From assembly GCA_013398955.1 (NCBI GenBank), contig VWPU01004562.1:120001-184000 (forward strand): a DNA stretch of 64,000 bases, written 5' to 3'. This document shows positions 33,811 to 46,700 of the stretch, in pieces; within the stretch, counting starts at the first letter, position 1, and every line of letters starts with the position of its first letter. The DNA is from Callaeas wilsoni (lineage: Eukaryota; Chordata; Aves; Passeriformes; Callaeidae). The notes beneath the pieces are model-generated. The model saw nothing but the letters and a program-made list of their open reading frames with translations, searched no databases and had not been told where the DNA came from. The position numbers were made by a program, and so were the translations under genes.

Positions 33811-35899
33811 TCTTCTCTAGATCCTGACAATACCCAGTATTATTGGCAGTAATATTAATTGGGTTATTACAATTCATAATAATAATACCTACAACATGTT
33901 TCTGAAAATCTGAGAACAAATACTAAAGCAGTTTAGACTCTAGAAATGCCTCTCAGGCTGTGAGGCGAGCCTGGGGCTAGCTGAGGCGCAGATGTCCATG
34001 TGATTTCTGTTTAAAGGCAGCTGATTTAAAGGCAGGATTCCAGCCCTCAGTGCTTAGGTTTTTCACCGTATGACTGTGTGAATCTTGACATGGAGAGACC
34101 TTGATAGGAGAGAAGCTGGGTCATTCCTTCTACCAGCTCAGTGCTTGTTTTTAGGAGGGAGGATGTAGAAGCATGTAGAAGCAATGATTGCTCCAGTTTA
34201 GAGAGAGTCCAGCTCTTAAATTTACTTTGTTTGGCCCTTCTCATTGAGTGATGCAAGGAAGAGTCAGGGCACTGGAAGGCTGGCTTTCATTAATGACATA
34301 TTTATGGGCAAGGAAAACAGATGGAGGCACTGTTAGCAAGAAATTCTTTGGCATCACAGTGAGAATTGCCTGATCAATGTTACAGCTCTGTGACGAGGAC
34401 ATGTGAGGTTGCAAAGACCAACATAACTGCAAAATCCTGCAAAGAACCACCCAGAAATGTTCAGGGTGTCTGCAGAGATGATTAACAGAGACCTCTGTAG
34501 CTTCGACCCTACTTCAGGCCAGCACAGTGTTGTTAAAATCTGTGGTCTCTGCTCATGGGACCTACACTCTCAACTCTGTGATCCTGCTTCTGAGATGAAA
34601 AGGCTAAAAAAAGGTAGGGGTAATATTGTCTGCTATGTTTAGTTTGTGCATAACTTCAGAATACAAGTCTCCAGGTCTATTAAACTGCCACTTCTGATCA
34701 CTCTGGTCCTTCAAGGGTGGTTCTGTAAAGAATCTGAGTACTTAATTTCACTGAGATTTGTGCATGTCATGTTGTGTGTGTGATACTCCTATGGAACTGC
34801 CTGCCTGCACTCAACTAAAACTGCAGAGAAAAGCCAAAGTACAAGCTTTTCATTTTGCAGATTGGTGCTGCAGATTGTACAATTGGCCATTTGTGGGTCA
34901 CTTTGCACATTCTGGAACAGAGCAGGCAAAGCTTGTGTGTAACACACTCTGGCATTACATGCTCAATGACCACTGAAGCAGATAGTAATTCTCTAGTAAA
35001 ATTTTTCCAAATTAGCTTTTTATTGTATGTTATCACTGTCAGAACAGCTGACCTTTCTGTTTTTTCCCCTGAGTCAGTCATTACTTACATTTCTTACCAC
35101 TAAGGCTTGCTCCACCTTGCCTGTCTCCAACGCTATGTTCCTGTGTCATCGTTTCTCTGATTTTCCATTGCTCTGCAGTATCTGCTGGGGGAGTGGCCAG
35201 GGTGCTGCTGTGCCTGAACTGCATCGCTGTCACTGTCGCTGTCACTCTCACTGTCAAACCAGTGGCTTCACTCACTACATATCTGTGGCCATAAGGGAGT
35301 GAAGAGCAATGAATGCAAGTTCCAGGCAGCATGAGTCTAGCCAAAAAGTCCATGCAAAACACTGGAGAGCATCTAAACACTGCAGGCAAAACCATGGCAA
35401 ACCTACCCTGGCATCTGGGGTGACATGGCAATTTATGGTCTGGATAGCTGGAACTAATCTCTCTGGACTCCATTTGGAGCCACTGGAGAGAGATACAATG
35501 AGAGCTGATGTTTGCACAGTTGAAGATGGACTTTCCTCTCCACTCACCAAACATCTGGCAATTCTGGAGCACCCTAGAGGACCAACTCAGCAAGAGAGTC
35601 CCAGCTCCAAACACCTCAGGTAGTGTAGGTGATCCTCACACAAAGACACCTCAATGTCCTGTTTGGGAATGGTCTGTGCACAGAGAAATAATTTGCCCTG
35701 CCAGTTTTCATCACTGGTAGTTACCAAGTGGGTCATTAATATCTTGTGTAATTCCAACCTAACTATTCTAATGTGCATTGATTTCATCTTATGTGGGGAA
35801 AAGATCTCATTGCTTATTATTGGCTGTAATTTATCTCCATGGCAAAGGCAAAAGCTCACCACTGGCCTCTCAAACGGCTGGAAGGAGTTAGCAGCGTTT
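33811..35899. other. Non-coding DNA with stop-poor segment at its right
   Basis: No recognised gene. A 15-base unit TTTAAAGGCAGCTGA at 34010-34024 is partly repeated at 34025-34035. From 35000 to 35900 several frames on both strands lack stops, including the longest open frame of the window (177 codons, minus 35081-35614). Its translation resembles no family I recognise, and a small GCTGTCACT-type repeat at about 35225-35255 contributes to it. Confidence 0.5.
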
Positions 35900-36165
35900 G
35901 CTGGAAGTGGGGCACTGTCTCTGAACACTTTGCAGCAGAGCACTGGAATACCAGAAGCTCCTCTGCTGTGGGGAGACATGCTTGAGTCTCTTAATCATCT
36001 TCACAGGCTTTTGTTGCACTCTCTCCAGTATGTCCATGTCTCTCCTGCACTGAGGAGCCCAGAACTGGACATGGTGCTCCAGGTGTGGCTTCACCAATGC
36101 TGAATAAAGGAGAAGGACCAACTCCCCCCACCTGCTATCAACACTTTTTCTTTTCCACTGTCCAG
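35900..36165 (-). mobile_element. CR1 LINE fragment, reverse-transcriptase C-terminal region
   Basis: The minus-strand frame contains LYSALVKPHLEHHVQFW followed by APQ, RDMDILERVQ and KMIKRLKHVS. This matches the signature near the C-terminus of the CR1 ORF2 reverse-transcriptase protein (LYSALV.PHLEY.VQFW.P, ...LE.VQ...T.MI..L.HLS). The frame opens at 36169 and stops at 35888, but CR1-like sequence fades past the HVS motif. It is a 5'- and 3'-truncated, inactive relic. The plus-strand open frame 35654-36103 over it is antisense. Confidence 0.88.
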
Positions 36166-39100
36166 TCATGGGTGCAGGAGCTTGGAAGCATTTGTTGGCG
36201 TGTCACCAGTGGCATAAACTCTACAAGTACTTTGCCACAGCTCTGAAAAAAAATCATACTGCAGCTGGAAAACACGTCTGGGATACAGATCAAGAGAGTC
36301 ATGTATGCAGAAACAACAGCAGAACACCACTTTGTGGCTCACTAATATTTCCTTTCTACCCAGTTACTGTCCCACCACTGGCTTTACTGTGAAAAAGTCT
36401 TGTTTTTATTTGCTTCATATCAGCTGTTGCTGTTGAGAATTTTTTTCTAAGCTCTTTTCTGTGGAGCTCATTCCTGTCTAAACAGACTTCCAGGTTTTTA
36501 AAGAGTTATTTTATATTCCTATCTAACACCTTACATGGACTTTGGGAGCTCACTGAATTTTGTTGAGGGTGGAAAAAAGTCAGGACTGCAGGTCCTGTGA
36601 ACTTTTCAGCCACATTCAAAGACTGCATGTGTGACTGTGTTCAGGTCACCTCCATCTGCCACCCGCTGCTCTGCCAGGCTGGGTGAGACCATGCAACCTT
36701 CACAGGGACAGTTGTTGGGTGGAGAGGTCAGTCCACACGGGTGTGTGCACAGCCTTGGTGGCTTGCCACCCACATCTTACTGCTCTTCAGACATGCTCCA
36801 AGAGTCTCCATGCCAAAAATGTCTTCAAACATCCACAGAAAACCACAGAGAAATACAAAATAAAAGTAATGTTGCCAGCCTATGTACTGGAAAATAACCA
36901 GCATGGCCTTTGCAGGGCTTTTGACTTTGCAGGTCCTTCCATGAGCATGACCCACGTGGTTTCCCAGCCCACATACTGCAGCCAGCATGCCTGCAAGGCT
37001 GTTTTTAGACTAATTCCTGCCAATGTCATGCATGGCTAGTTAACCTCCATTTGATCTGTCTTTTAGAGATTTATTCATCAATAAAGGCGTTATTGCTCCT
37101 TTGATGATAGTTAGTATCATTTATATGAATTGTCTATTGACGGACACATTTAACAAAGGGTGTTTATGTGCTGAACAATCACATAGTTTATTTATCCAAT
37201 AATCATATAATCGATTAGAAAAAAAATTCAAGTTGAAGGACTTCTTTGAGATTTAAAGATTTCACAGTTTCCATCTGTGTCCAAGATGTTTAATTTGTGT
37301 TAGTTATGTATTACATTTCACTAGTATTGTTCCTACAAGAGGATCTTATAGATCAACCTCTGGCAGCTCTCAGGTAAAGACTGAACCTGGACATCTTGTT
37401 TAAGATGATGTTTAGGTATTTTTGATCACAAATGACAGTATAAAAAACCAGAAATATTGTGCGGCGTGTGTCTTGAGGCACGCTCAGGGAAGGGTACTAC
37501 TGATCCCACTTGCCTTCCAGACAAAGTACTCTTTCAGCCCCAAGAGCATCATCTCTACAGTGGTTACAAATATCTACTAATGACTGAAAGAGACGAAGCC
37601 TGTTTGCCTGATGCCTTTCACTGGCTGATGCCATTACATTTTCACAAGGCATAACGTTGTTCTCCTGTGCTCAGATAAAAATTCAAACCGAATCAGGAAG
37701 CCCTTCTTGTCTAGCAAGCCCTGTGGAGCTGATGTTGCTCCTGGATTGAAGCATAGCCAGCTCTTGTGCAGCAGGACAATGGAGGTCTCCAGCAGGGCAC
37801 ATCCAGTGCTCACATCCCCCTGAAACCACCACAACTGGCACCACATTCCCTCCGGGAAGCCTAGGGTATTGAATATCAGATTTCTGTGTTTAGTGACCAA
37901 CATTAATCCCCCAATTTCCCCAAGCCCCAGACGCCAAGCCATCACTACATTCTGTTTGGCTCTTAATACAGACATTGCAAACATGCAAAGAGTGGCTGTC
38001 AAGGTAGCAGTCCTTGGTGTGGATGGGAGAGTCCATTGTTTGCCTAGGTTTAAACAGTGAGTGTTTCATACCCTAAGATCCTGACCCTGGCAGTTTCTCC
38101 ATGTCAGTCATATGTCCTGCTCTCAGAAAGAAGATGACTGCACTGACTTACAGTGACTTACAGTTTCCTACAGGTAGGAAGTGAGGCTGGGCTTTCATCA
38201 TGCAAAGACTCACCCAGTTGTGTTTATTTGGAAACATGTGATTCCTTCTGTAGGACTACAGAGAACATCAGAGGAGAACCTGGGCTGTACAGTGCAAGGC
38301 CCTGCAGGGACCTTGGCACCATGGGTCAAAAGCTTTGTGTGGCACTTGCTACAGTAAACAACTTATTCCTGAAGTCAGGGAGTAAAGATGCAGGAATGCA
38401 AGAGAAAATTCCCAAAGATAAGGGCTGAGGAGTCATTTAAGAAACAGTGTTTTTTCACCTCTTTGTGTCACAGAAAGCAGGAGCTGAGTGGTCTGAGTTC
38501 ATGTTGGGATCTTAGAAAAAGGCAGGCTCAGTCTCTGTGATTAGAGCCCAGGTCCCCAGAATCAGTCACAGTTATCATCTCTGAGATGTCCAGCTGTGGC
38601 ACGGATTCTCTGTTAAAATACCCTCATGAGCAAGGAGGGCTGAAGAGGATTGGTTTGCTATTATTAGTTACTGGCCAAAAGCTTTTGCACTCTGGTTTGA
38701 AGGAATTTTTGATCTTTTGATTTTACAGGAGACTGGAATTGATAAGCCGGGTGATTTCAAGGGCTGCAGTTTCAATCACACTCCCCTCCCTGCTGCCCAC
38801 CCAGGAGACTCTGACCACAGGGAAGGACAAGTCCAGGGATTTGAAGGTTTAGCCTGAGGCCACCAAGTCCCATAGCCTGAGCATTACCAGTTTCGTAACA
38901 GCCTGAGCTAAGCTCTGGGAGCAGCAGCTTAGCTGGCCAATGTCTTTGTTAGATGCACTTGCAAGTGGTAGAGAATAAACCCCTGATCCTTTGAAATTTG
39001 GTGGGTGGAGGCAGATAGCTTTCGGTGCTGAAGAAGTGTCAATGGGGTGGTGAACTTGCTAGACCTCGAATGAGGGGGAGCTTGTCTTTCTTTTCTGAAA

Positions 39101-39700
39101 AAAAAGGCTACAGAAAACTTTCCTTAGGAGAAGTGGGAGAGGGGAACTGACAAACACAAGCTCAGATGTTACACTCTCCAGGTCCTTCCCTGCCCTGTTC
39201 ACATGGTTGCTCCTCTGAGATCCCTTTCTTGAAGGTGACACTGTAGATGTTGATCTCAGACCGCAATCTGAAGTGCTTTTCCACTGAAGTCACAGTGGTA
39301 CAACTGAAATCTGCTTTATTGCATACTCTTAACTAGTTAAGTGTATTTAAAATTATTTGTGTGTTATGTTTTTTAATTAACTCTCCCTTCTAAGTGAAAA
39401 CCAAGACATGTTGATACTTTCTTTAAACTGTGTACTTTAGAAATAGTGCTCTCTTATCTTTGCTCAGGGACTCTGGTAAAATCTTCAATTAATTCAAGTG
39501 ACAATAACAGCAGCAGAGATGCAGTTGCTGAGACCCAAACCTGTGGCACTCACAGAGTGCATGGGAGCTGAGACTTGGCAGACACAGCTGCTGCTTATGT
39601 TCCCTTTCCAGGAAACATGGAAAAACATCACACCTTCTCAGCATGCAGCCTGGCTGGATGTGCAGGGCACATCTGCACCAGAGACAAACTCACCATTGCA
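36166..39700. other. Non-coding DNA, no gene seen
   Basis: No gene or further transposon recognised. The 10-base word TGACTTACAG is duplicated in tandem at 38144-38163. Overlapping open frames at 36631-37039 and 37634-38002 are short and unrecognisable. Confidence 0.5.
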
Positions 39701-39786
39701 TTTATATATATATATAAATATATATATGATTTCATATACATGTGTATATATATATAGGAACGTACATTTCTGTATGTGTGTGTATA
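39701..39786. repeat. AT/TG-rich compound microsatellite
   Basis: Alternating TA runs (about 39703-39727 and 39743-39756) are interrupted by TGATTTCATATACATG and followed by a TATGTGTGTGTAT run. The TA runs are self-complementary and could extrude as hairpins. Open frames across it read isoleucine/tyrosine-rich nonsense. Confidence 0.9.
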
Positions 39787-42700
39787 AGCATGTGCCTATG
39801 ACTAGCACTGCATGATGTTTCTGCAATATTTGGCAATGCCTTCACAAGAAAGGGCTTTATAAGCAGAACAGTGCAGAAAAAGCATTATTAAATGCATGTG
39901 CCTTTGTTATAGCAAACAGAAATACAAATCATCCCATTGGGATGATAAAGATATAAAAGAGGAAGACAGAGAGCTCCAGAAATAGCATTAACTCTTACAT
40001 GTATGCCTCTTTTCATGGCTCTGGATCTACTTCAGCACTGGTGCCAGCTTGCTTTGTCTGGGAGTTTACCAGTAAAGGAGTTTTCCAGGTGTAATGGGAT
40101 AACTGAGAGCCTGCTCTGGTCCCTTCAGCTGCAGGCGAAGAGCAAATTTCTTAGGTTTGTTATTCTTTAAAATGTTTGTTCAAAGCTATGATGTGAGGCT
40201 CCTGCCACAAGCCCTGTGTATGGGACAGCAGATATCTGCCCAGGGAGCGGGTAGGAAGGAAACACCTCTGCACTTCAGACCTTGTTGTCCCTTCCCTCTT
40301 GCTTGTGGGAAGACCTGTAGGTGTGTCACAGTGCCACTGCAGCCAAACAGGACACCAGCACTTCAGGAGACACCTGTAACTACCCATGGCCTGTGGAGGG
40401 GTGCTTGCTGGCATAAGGAGCTGAAGCACAAGGAACAGAAATGCTGATTTATCTGGCTTTTCAAAAGTCTGGTGGCATCACTTGGGCAACAGAATGACCC
40501 AGGCCCACATGCAGCTCGTCTTCGTACCCATGCTTCTTAATTAAACTGTTTGTGCTTTAGAGCCCAATGGGGAAATCTGGTGAGATCACATGATGCTCAA
40601 AAGTGGAGTTGCTGCTTTTCTTCCTCCCCAAAAATAAGTCATAGGCACAAACCATCTGAGAGCATCTCCTGCTACCTGGGCCGCCCCACGGTAGAGGGAT
40701 GATACCGCAGGTCTAATTTGTAGTCCAATTTCAGCACTAAACTGCCCTTGTGTTTCATGTCTGCATAGGTAAGTGAGAGCTGAGAAATGAAACCCAGTCC
40801 TTCACACAGAGGACTATGAGGAAAACTGGAAGCTTTTTGACAGGTCAGAAATCCCATTGCCTAATTTGGAGAGAAGCGTTGTGAATTAATTCAATAATGA
40901 CTTAGCACAAGTCAAGTCCTGGAGAAAAGCTGGCAGAGGCCACCCGGCTTGCTCTGCTGTGGACCTGAAGGTGCGATATTCAGGATATTCAGATTGCTCC
41001 CCAGTGTCCTCGGGTGCTGGAAGGATCCTGGAGGCAGCTGGCCATGGGGGCAGGATTCCATCATTCTGAAGTGATGCTCTTCTTCCCCAACCCCACGTCA
41101 CAGCCCAAGCCTTTTCCTTGGGCTTTGGTGCCATCCAGCGGCAGCAAAGCTGAAACGAGAGGAGCAAAATCCTTGGATAGTCCATGGGCACACTTGACGA
41201 GCTTTTAAGCAAGATGAAAGTCTTTCCCCAAATTTGACTGAGTGTGAGACAGTGCAAGTGCAGTGACTAAAGAGGAATTTTTTTGATGTTTGAACCAGGC
41301 AGGCAAGTCAGCTTTAAAAAAAAAACCTCAAAAATGAAGAAAATTGAGAAGCTTGGCTTTTAGAAATTAATATTGAAGCTGCCTTAAAGATTGTGTCTGA
41401 AAATCACATCGATATTCTCCAGACTTTCAAATGTTCTGAGACTTGAGCCAAACAAAAGATTCGGGTCTTCAGCTTGGGTCAACTACTGAGACATAAAGTC
41501 AGTGGAGCCAGACCTATTCCATCAGAAATTAGGCTTAAAATTTTTTGTCTAATCTGAAATACGACTTAGAGTTTGATGAATTTTATTTTCATCTTGGTTT
41601 TTTATGTATTTCAATGTCATAGCCCTGAATTAACAGCAAAAGGGATTAATGGGGTTCATGTTGTCCACATCAAATGCATCAAATAGTCTGTACTGACAAC
41701 AGAGTCTGCTTTGACTCAAGATTAGCATGGCCTTGGCTAAAACATGTCTCACAGCATGTGTACAGCTGAAATTTTAAGGAAATTAGGCTTGGGTTATTAC
41801 CATGGGCAGACATTTGAACTCTTAGAGATGTGAGTCTTCCTAATTCAGCTTTTCCTGTCTAATCCCCCAGACAGTGAATCCTGTTACAGCTTTCCCCACA
41901 AACCTCTGCTCCATTTGCTTGCTGATGTTCTCCCCTCTCTCATGCACTGTTTGTAGATGAGGAAGACTAAAAATAAGAATTTACATCAATTTCAGGAATT
42001 CTTTATTCAATCAACAAAGGGATGGAAATGCAATGAGCTTTTCTTCTTCTCTCCCAATAAAAGAAGCTAGCTAGGAAAAAACAGCTTGGGATAACATTAA
42101 TGATTGGTATTCGTGCCTGTGCGGGTTGTTTGCATTTATTATTATTATTTTATTGTTGTTGTTATTTTGTGGGGTTTTCTAAAGAAATATTTTGCCTGCA
42201 TAATTCCTATTTAAGTACAAATTTTAGAACTTGAATGTTTTTGGTAAAGAATGTAGTATGATTGTTCAAAATCACAAATAATTTGAATCCTCAACACTTG
42301 TCATTGAGATCAAGGTAGAAAATACCTCAGCCACTTCTGAATCCTTGTGATTTTAACTTAGCCAAATACAGAATGAAAAAGCAAAACACAAAATAACACT
42401 TAGGCTGTTCTCCCAAAAATCCCCAGCATGGTAGCATAACCCTGCACCTGTCTGATTTTAAAGACAGGATTTTTAAATCTGCAAAAAATAAAGAGAATGA
42501 AACAAGGTTATTACCCTACCCTTGTAGAGGCAAAGGTCTCCAGGTCGGGCAGTCCATAACACCCATTGTATTGAATGTTTTGGCTTGGATTTATTTGAGG
42601 TTAAGCAGTGCAAGTTGCAGGAGTAACAGCTGATCCATCTTGCCCTCACACAGCATGTGTTTCTGTTTACCTGTAAGTCTCCTGAGATCATGTAGGTACA

Positions 42701-43059
42701 GGAGACACCTCTTTTTTTGCATTCCAACTTCTTTCCCTGCTCGCAGTCTGGCTGCAGCATCCTCCTCCCACAGTAACAGGCAGTAATGCTGGTATAACTT
42801 TGCCCTGCCATTATGGCTGTCTGCTCTTTCCCAGCATGTCTTTAGTTTATGTTCGTCCTTAGTATTCTACTGCTGAAATTGTTAAAAGTTAGCAGGGGAC
42901 TTTTGTCAGAAGGTAGCTTTTGTAAAATCAAACTGGCAAGCTGACGACCTCAATTATCAACTACTTAGAGATTAAAAGCCCTTTAGACCTTCACGATTTT
43001 CACATCAAAGGTGAATCTGTTTAAGATGTCCCTCAGCTTTTGTCTCCCCTGCCTACGAG
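39787..43059. other. Non-coding DNA, no gene seen
   Basis: Unique non-coding sequence. A (TTA)/(TTG) trinucleotide tract lies at 42135-42175. A strong plus-strand donor motif (CATAG then GTAAGTGAG) sits near 40767 without a convincing exon. Open frames up to 123 codons (minus 40886-41257) are unrecognised. Confidence 0.5.
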
Positions 43060-43390
43060 CTGAACATTTGCACCGCCGTAATTTGGAGAACCACCAGAAC
43101 AAAGGCTGCAGCTTCTGCAGAGCTGCCTTTGGGAGCAGCAGGCGGACAACAACCGCGCGGATCACTCCCCGAGTTCCTTCGCCTCGCACCGCAGCTCCTT
43201 CCCAGACGGACCGTCCGAAAGGCCCTTGCCGAGCAGCATTTCCAGCGGCTGCAGCCAGAGCCTTTCCGAGAGCTCCGCTGACACTCGGTGGTGCCGGGGG
43301 GAACTGCACAGCCCCGCTCCGGAGCGGACACATCCCTGCGCCCAGCGCTGCCCCCTCGCAAACCCGGCTCGTTTGCCTCCTCAGGATGGC
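43060..43390. promoter_or_regulatory. CpG-island-like segment, candidate promoter
   Basis: By hand count, 43141-43380 holds 24 CpGs and about 69% G+C in 240 bases, against almost no CpG in the surrounding kilobases. Words such as CCGCGCGG, CCGGGG and CCGGAGCGG give it the look of a vertebrate CpG-island promoter or first exon. There is no TATA box. Because G+C is high, long frames are open on both strands (plus 43011-43475, minus 42983-43414); neither translation resembles a known protein, and neither start is distinctive. Direction of any transcription cannot be decided. It could also be an unmethylated enhancer or the promoter of a long non-coding RNA. Confidence 0.5.
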
Positions 43391-43698
43391 AAACCAGAGC
43401 CCTGGAGATCGCACCAGTGACCATGGGGACTCTTCCTCTGCCTGCCTTCTTTTCTCCCCAGTGTCTTTAATGTGAAGGGCACTGCTAAATAATTACATGG
43501 GAGTTATTTATAGAAAAATAAAGAACCTGGAGGTAACTTTCTAGAAGTTGGCCAGGATCATTTTCTGGTTTGCTAGTCTCTAAGCTTTGAAAGATCAAGA
43601 AGATCCCTAATTCAGGAGTGCAGTTCTGCCACTGAAGAGATTTAAAGGACAATCCACCCCTCTGGAGACCCGCAGGCTCTCCTAGAGGTGTGCATTTA
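43391..43698. other. Short non-coding spacer
   Basis: Ordinary AT-richer sequence between the CpG island and the small CR1 tail. No motif recognised. Confidence 0.5.
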
Positions 43699-43770
43699 TA
43701 GATTCACAGAATGGTTTGGGTTGGAAGAGACCTTAAAGATCATCTGGTTCCAATCTCCTTGTCATGAGGG
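43699..43770 (-). mobile_element. Short CR1 3'-end fragment, minus strand
   Basis: The plus strand reads GATTCACAGAATGG, then TTTGGGTTGGAAGAGACC, then TTAAAGATCATCTGGTTCCA. This is the reverse complement of the canonical avian CR1 3' end. Only about 70 bases remain; similarity stops after TCTCCTTGTCATGAGGGG. This is a severely 5'-truncated insertion. Confidence 0.93.
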
Positions 43771-46700
43771 GTTGTATATAATATGCACCAACAGCAAGTA
43801 GACATCTAAACATGGTTCCTTAGACAGATGCCTTAGGTTAGGTAGGATCACTGCACTCACAGTGGGTTAGACTCATCTCTGAGCTTATGTAGAGATGTGT
43901 ATGTAAAAGGAAAAAAAAATAGTTCAAATCCTCTGTGTGTATTAAAACTTTCTTTACAGGTGCACTCAGAGTTGCAAGCGGTGGGCTATGGCAACGACCA
44001 ACAAAAACAAAGCCAGAGTGGAGTCCCATAAGTACCAACAATTAGGCAAACACTCCTGTGAAAGCAACAGCATCTCAGAGAAGGGAGGAAGAAGGTTGCC
44101 CAGCTGTTACCACAATGCAGTGGACATCCTTTAGGTTGCATGGAAACATCAGCCCAGATGAGGCTGAGTTTCCTTAGCAGGTGTCTGTGTCACAAGACCC
44201 TTCCATCGTTATTATTTTCGGCTCTTTTCACACAGCCACAGGCTTTCAGCTATTATCACTGGCCAAAGTCTGCAGGGGAAGTAAAGGATTGCTTGTCCCT
44301 GCTTGTCCCCAGGCCTGGAGAGCCACTGAGGAGATATGTCAGTGTCAAAGTCATTATTGGGCAAGGGGCAGTGGTGTGAAAGTGCACAGGAGGTCAGAGC
44401 AGATGCTTGGTTCTCTCTCAAAATCATTGAATCTCTGTGGATTACTTGAGAGGGATCATGTAAATCTTGACTAATGATGAGGAATATAAAAATTTCCCAG
44501 AATTTATGGCTTTCTGTAGTTTGTTCACTTCACACAACTAGTGACTTCCCCAGACAGGCCTGAAACAATAGTAAGTTTTGTAATCATTAGAAATTAAATT
44601 GTGAGTCCCCGAGATGAAATGCAGAAAAAATTTCCCCTACATTTATCTGGTGCAGGGCTCACAAGAGGGGAACAGAGTCATTGCAAGGACAGAAGTGGGC
44701 AACAGGCTTTGGTTATGGCTCTGAACTGCAAGTAAGCAGTGGTCCAAATTTTTCTTAATTTGCAAGTTGTATCCTCAACAATACATTAGACCTGTGTTTC
44801 CACCACTCAAATGCAAAATGCAGTGCAGGTTTTCTTTTCAGTTTTTTTTTTCTTGCCTATTTTTCCCATTTTCAGCACATCCTCTGCATAAGGAGGCCTT
44901 TCTTTCATGAGGTACAAAAGGCCCTTCAGCTGGAGTCTTTCAACATGACAAAAGATAGTGTCTTTTGACTACCCATACAACATCTGTCCGGTTTGCTGGA
45001 GACCTGACTCTCTGCAGGAACAGTTTAACATTGTTCAGAAGAGTTGGCTGCACTCATTTCCCTTCTAAAACAAACACAAAACGCCACCTAAGTCTGTTGT
45101 ATTTCTGCCCATGTGACAGCTTTGTGTAGAGTTCAGCGAGATCTCAAAAAGATCAGTGTTGCCTCCATGAAGGTCTTTTGTTTTCTGCATTTTTATGCCT
45201 TCTGAGCAGTAACTTTGCTCTGTAACCTGGATTTGCTACAGAAAAGAGAGACATTTAGCTGGAATGATTCGTATCAAAATATTGCGAAGCATCCACGGCT
45301 CTTGCTAAAGTCACAGAGGGCAAAAGGCAGATCATGGCTAGTGAGTGAGAAGCCAAAATTGGCCTATTATCCTTGTGGGGAAACTTCAGTGCAAATCCTG
45401 AGTATTGCCAGTGTGTGGGGTTCTGGGTGCAAGTTCCAAAAAGAAGGAGCTGCAGCCAGTGGAACCTTGGGCAGTGTCTAGAGAGAGAAGGAAAGAGAAG
45501 TGCTCTCTACCACTAAAGCAGAGAGATTTTCGGCTCCTCATGCTGCAACTGGATGCAAAGGGCTCTTCTGGCAGCTGCCAGTGAAGCGTGGAGCGAGTTT
45601 AATGGTCACATGTCTGTTAAACATAAATTTGAACTTTATGTTTACTCAGGAGTGATAAATGATTCAACCACTTCAGTACCATGAATCCTCTAGAGTGGCA
45701 CCTTTAACCTTGCTCAGGAAAACACTGGTGTCAAACAGCACTGCAAAAACAGGCCATTTGCAGAAGTGTTTCAGTCTGTATAAAGGAGAAAAAAAATTAT
45801 TTTCCCTTAGTCTGGAGCTGTCTGGACAATGTTTCTTGCCTTTGGAAATACCTTCAGAAAATAGCATGTGCTATAGTTTTATAGCAGTATAGTGTCTCCT
45901 AACTCGTTGCTTCATACCTATCTAGCTATCTAAAAAGGAAAAAACAGAACAGAAAGGAAAAACCCCACTCCAGGTGCATATCAGATGTCTCAGATGAGAA
46001 ATTACTTTCTCTATGAAACTGATAAGGATTTTAAAGCTGTGTTTAACCCTACAATTAAGACCCACGTTTGAAACTTAGTAGGTCTGGGTCCAAATCCTGT
46101 CCCTTGCAATAGTTTTCTTGCTATGCTTGATCAAATATTTGTTACAGTATTTCTGAAGTGCTCAGCAGTGACCTGACATTATCCCCTTTGAAGCCCAAAG
46201 GATTTTTTCCATCTACATTATTGAGAGCAGAATTTAGGGGGAAAAAAAGATTATTTTAAAACAGTGTAAAATTATCCATAATTTAACCATTTTTGGAGGC
46301 TCTGCCTTTCATCCACTGTTTATTTATTTTGTGTTTCATGGTCAGTACTTGGTGTTCTTTCTGTTCTTTTGTATAGGCTTGAGTGTGGTGAGCTTTGACG
46401 TTGATGCTCAGGAGATCCTAAACCAAAACAAAAGACTCCAACAATAACAATAAATGTGTCTGGTCAGGGATATTCCCCACGATTTGAGAGTCTTCCTATT
46501 ATCTTCTATACAGATTGAGAGCTGCTTTTATAACAAAATGCCTTCTTACAAGAAGAAAAGCAAAGCTAGAAGTTACCCAGGCCCTGCCTGGGAAGCTGTC
46601 TGCAGAGAGCCCTGTGGCAGCGAGTCATGGGTGAATGGGATGTCCTGGATTGATGTGGAGCAGATAGACCTGGCCTGTGGACGACTGGGAAAACAGCAGG

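Noticed and set aside
33734..33919. Tryptophan/methionine-rich repetitive frame as a repeat protein
   Set aside because: It is only a reading of the pentanucleotide satellite; the open frame follows from the 5-base period.
35081..35614. Longest open frame (177 codons, minus strand) as a gene
   Set aside because: One frame of this length is not surprising in 64 kb searched on six frames. The translation resembles nothing I know, competing frames are open on both strands, and part of it reads a short GCTGTCACT repeat.
35654..36103. 149-codon plus-strand frame
   Set aside because: Its distal part is antisense to a CR1 reverse-transcriptase relic, and the rest is unrecognised.
39498..39826. Isoleucine/tyrosine-rich frames at 39498-39826
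   Set aside because: They read the TA/TG microsatellite on both strands.
43011..43475. 154-codon plus frame and 143-codon minus frame over the CpG island as proteins
   Set aside because: High G+C removes stop codons on both strands. The translations are proline/arginine/alanine-rich without recognisable domains.
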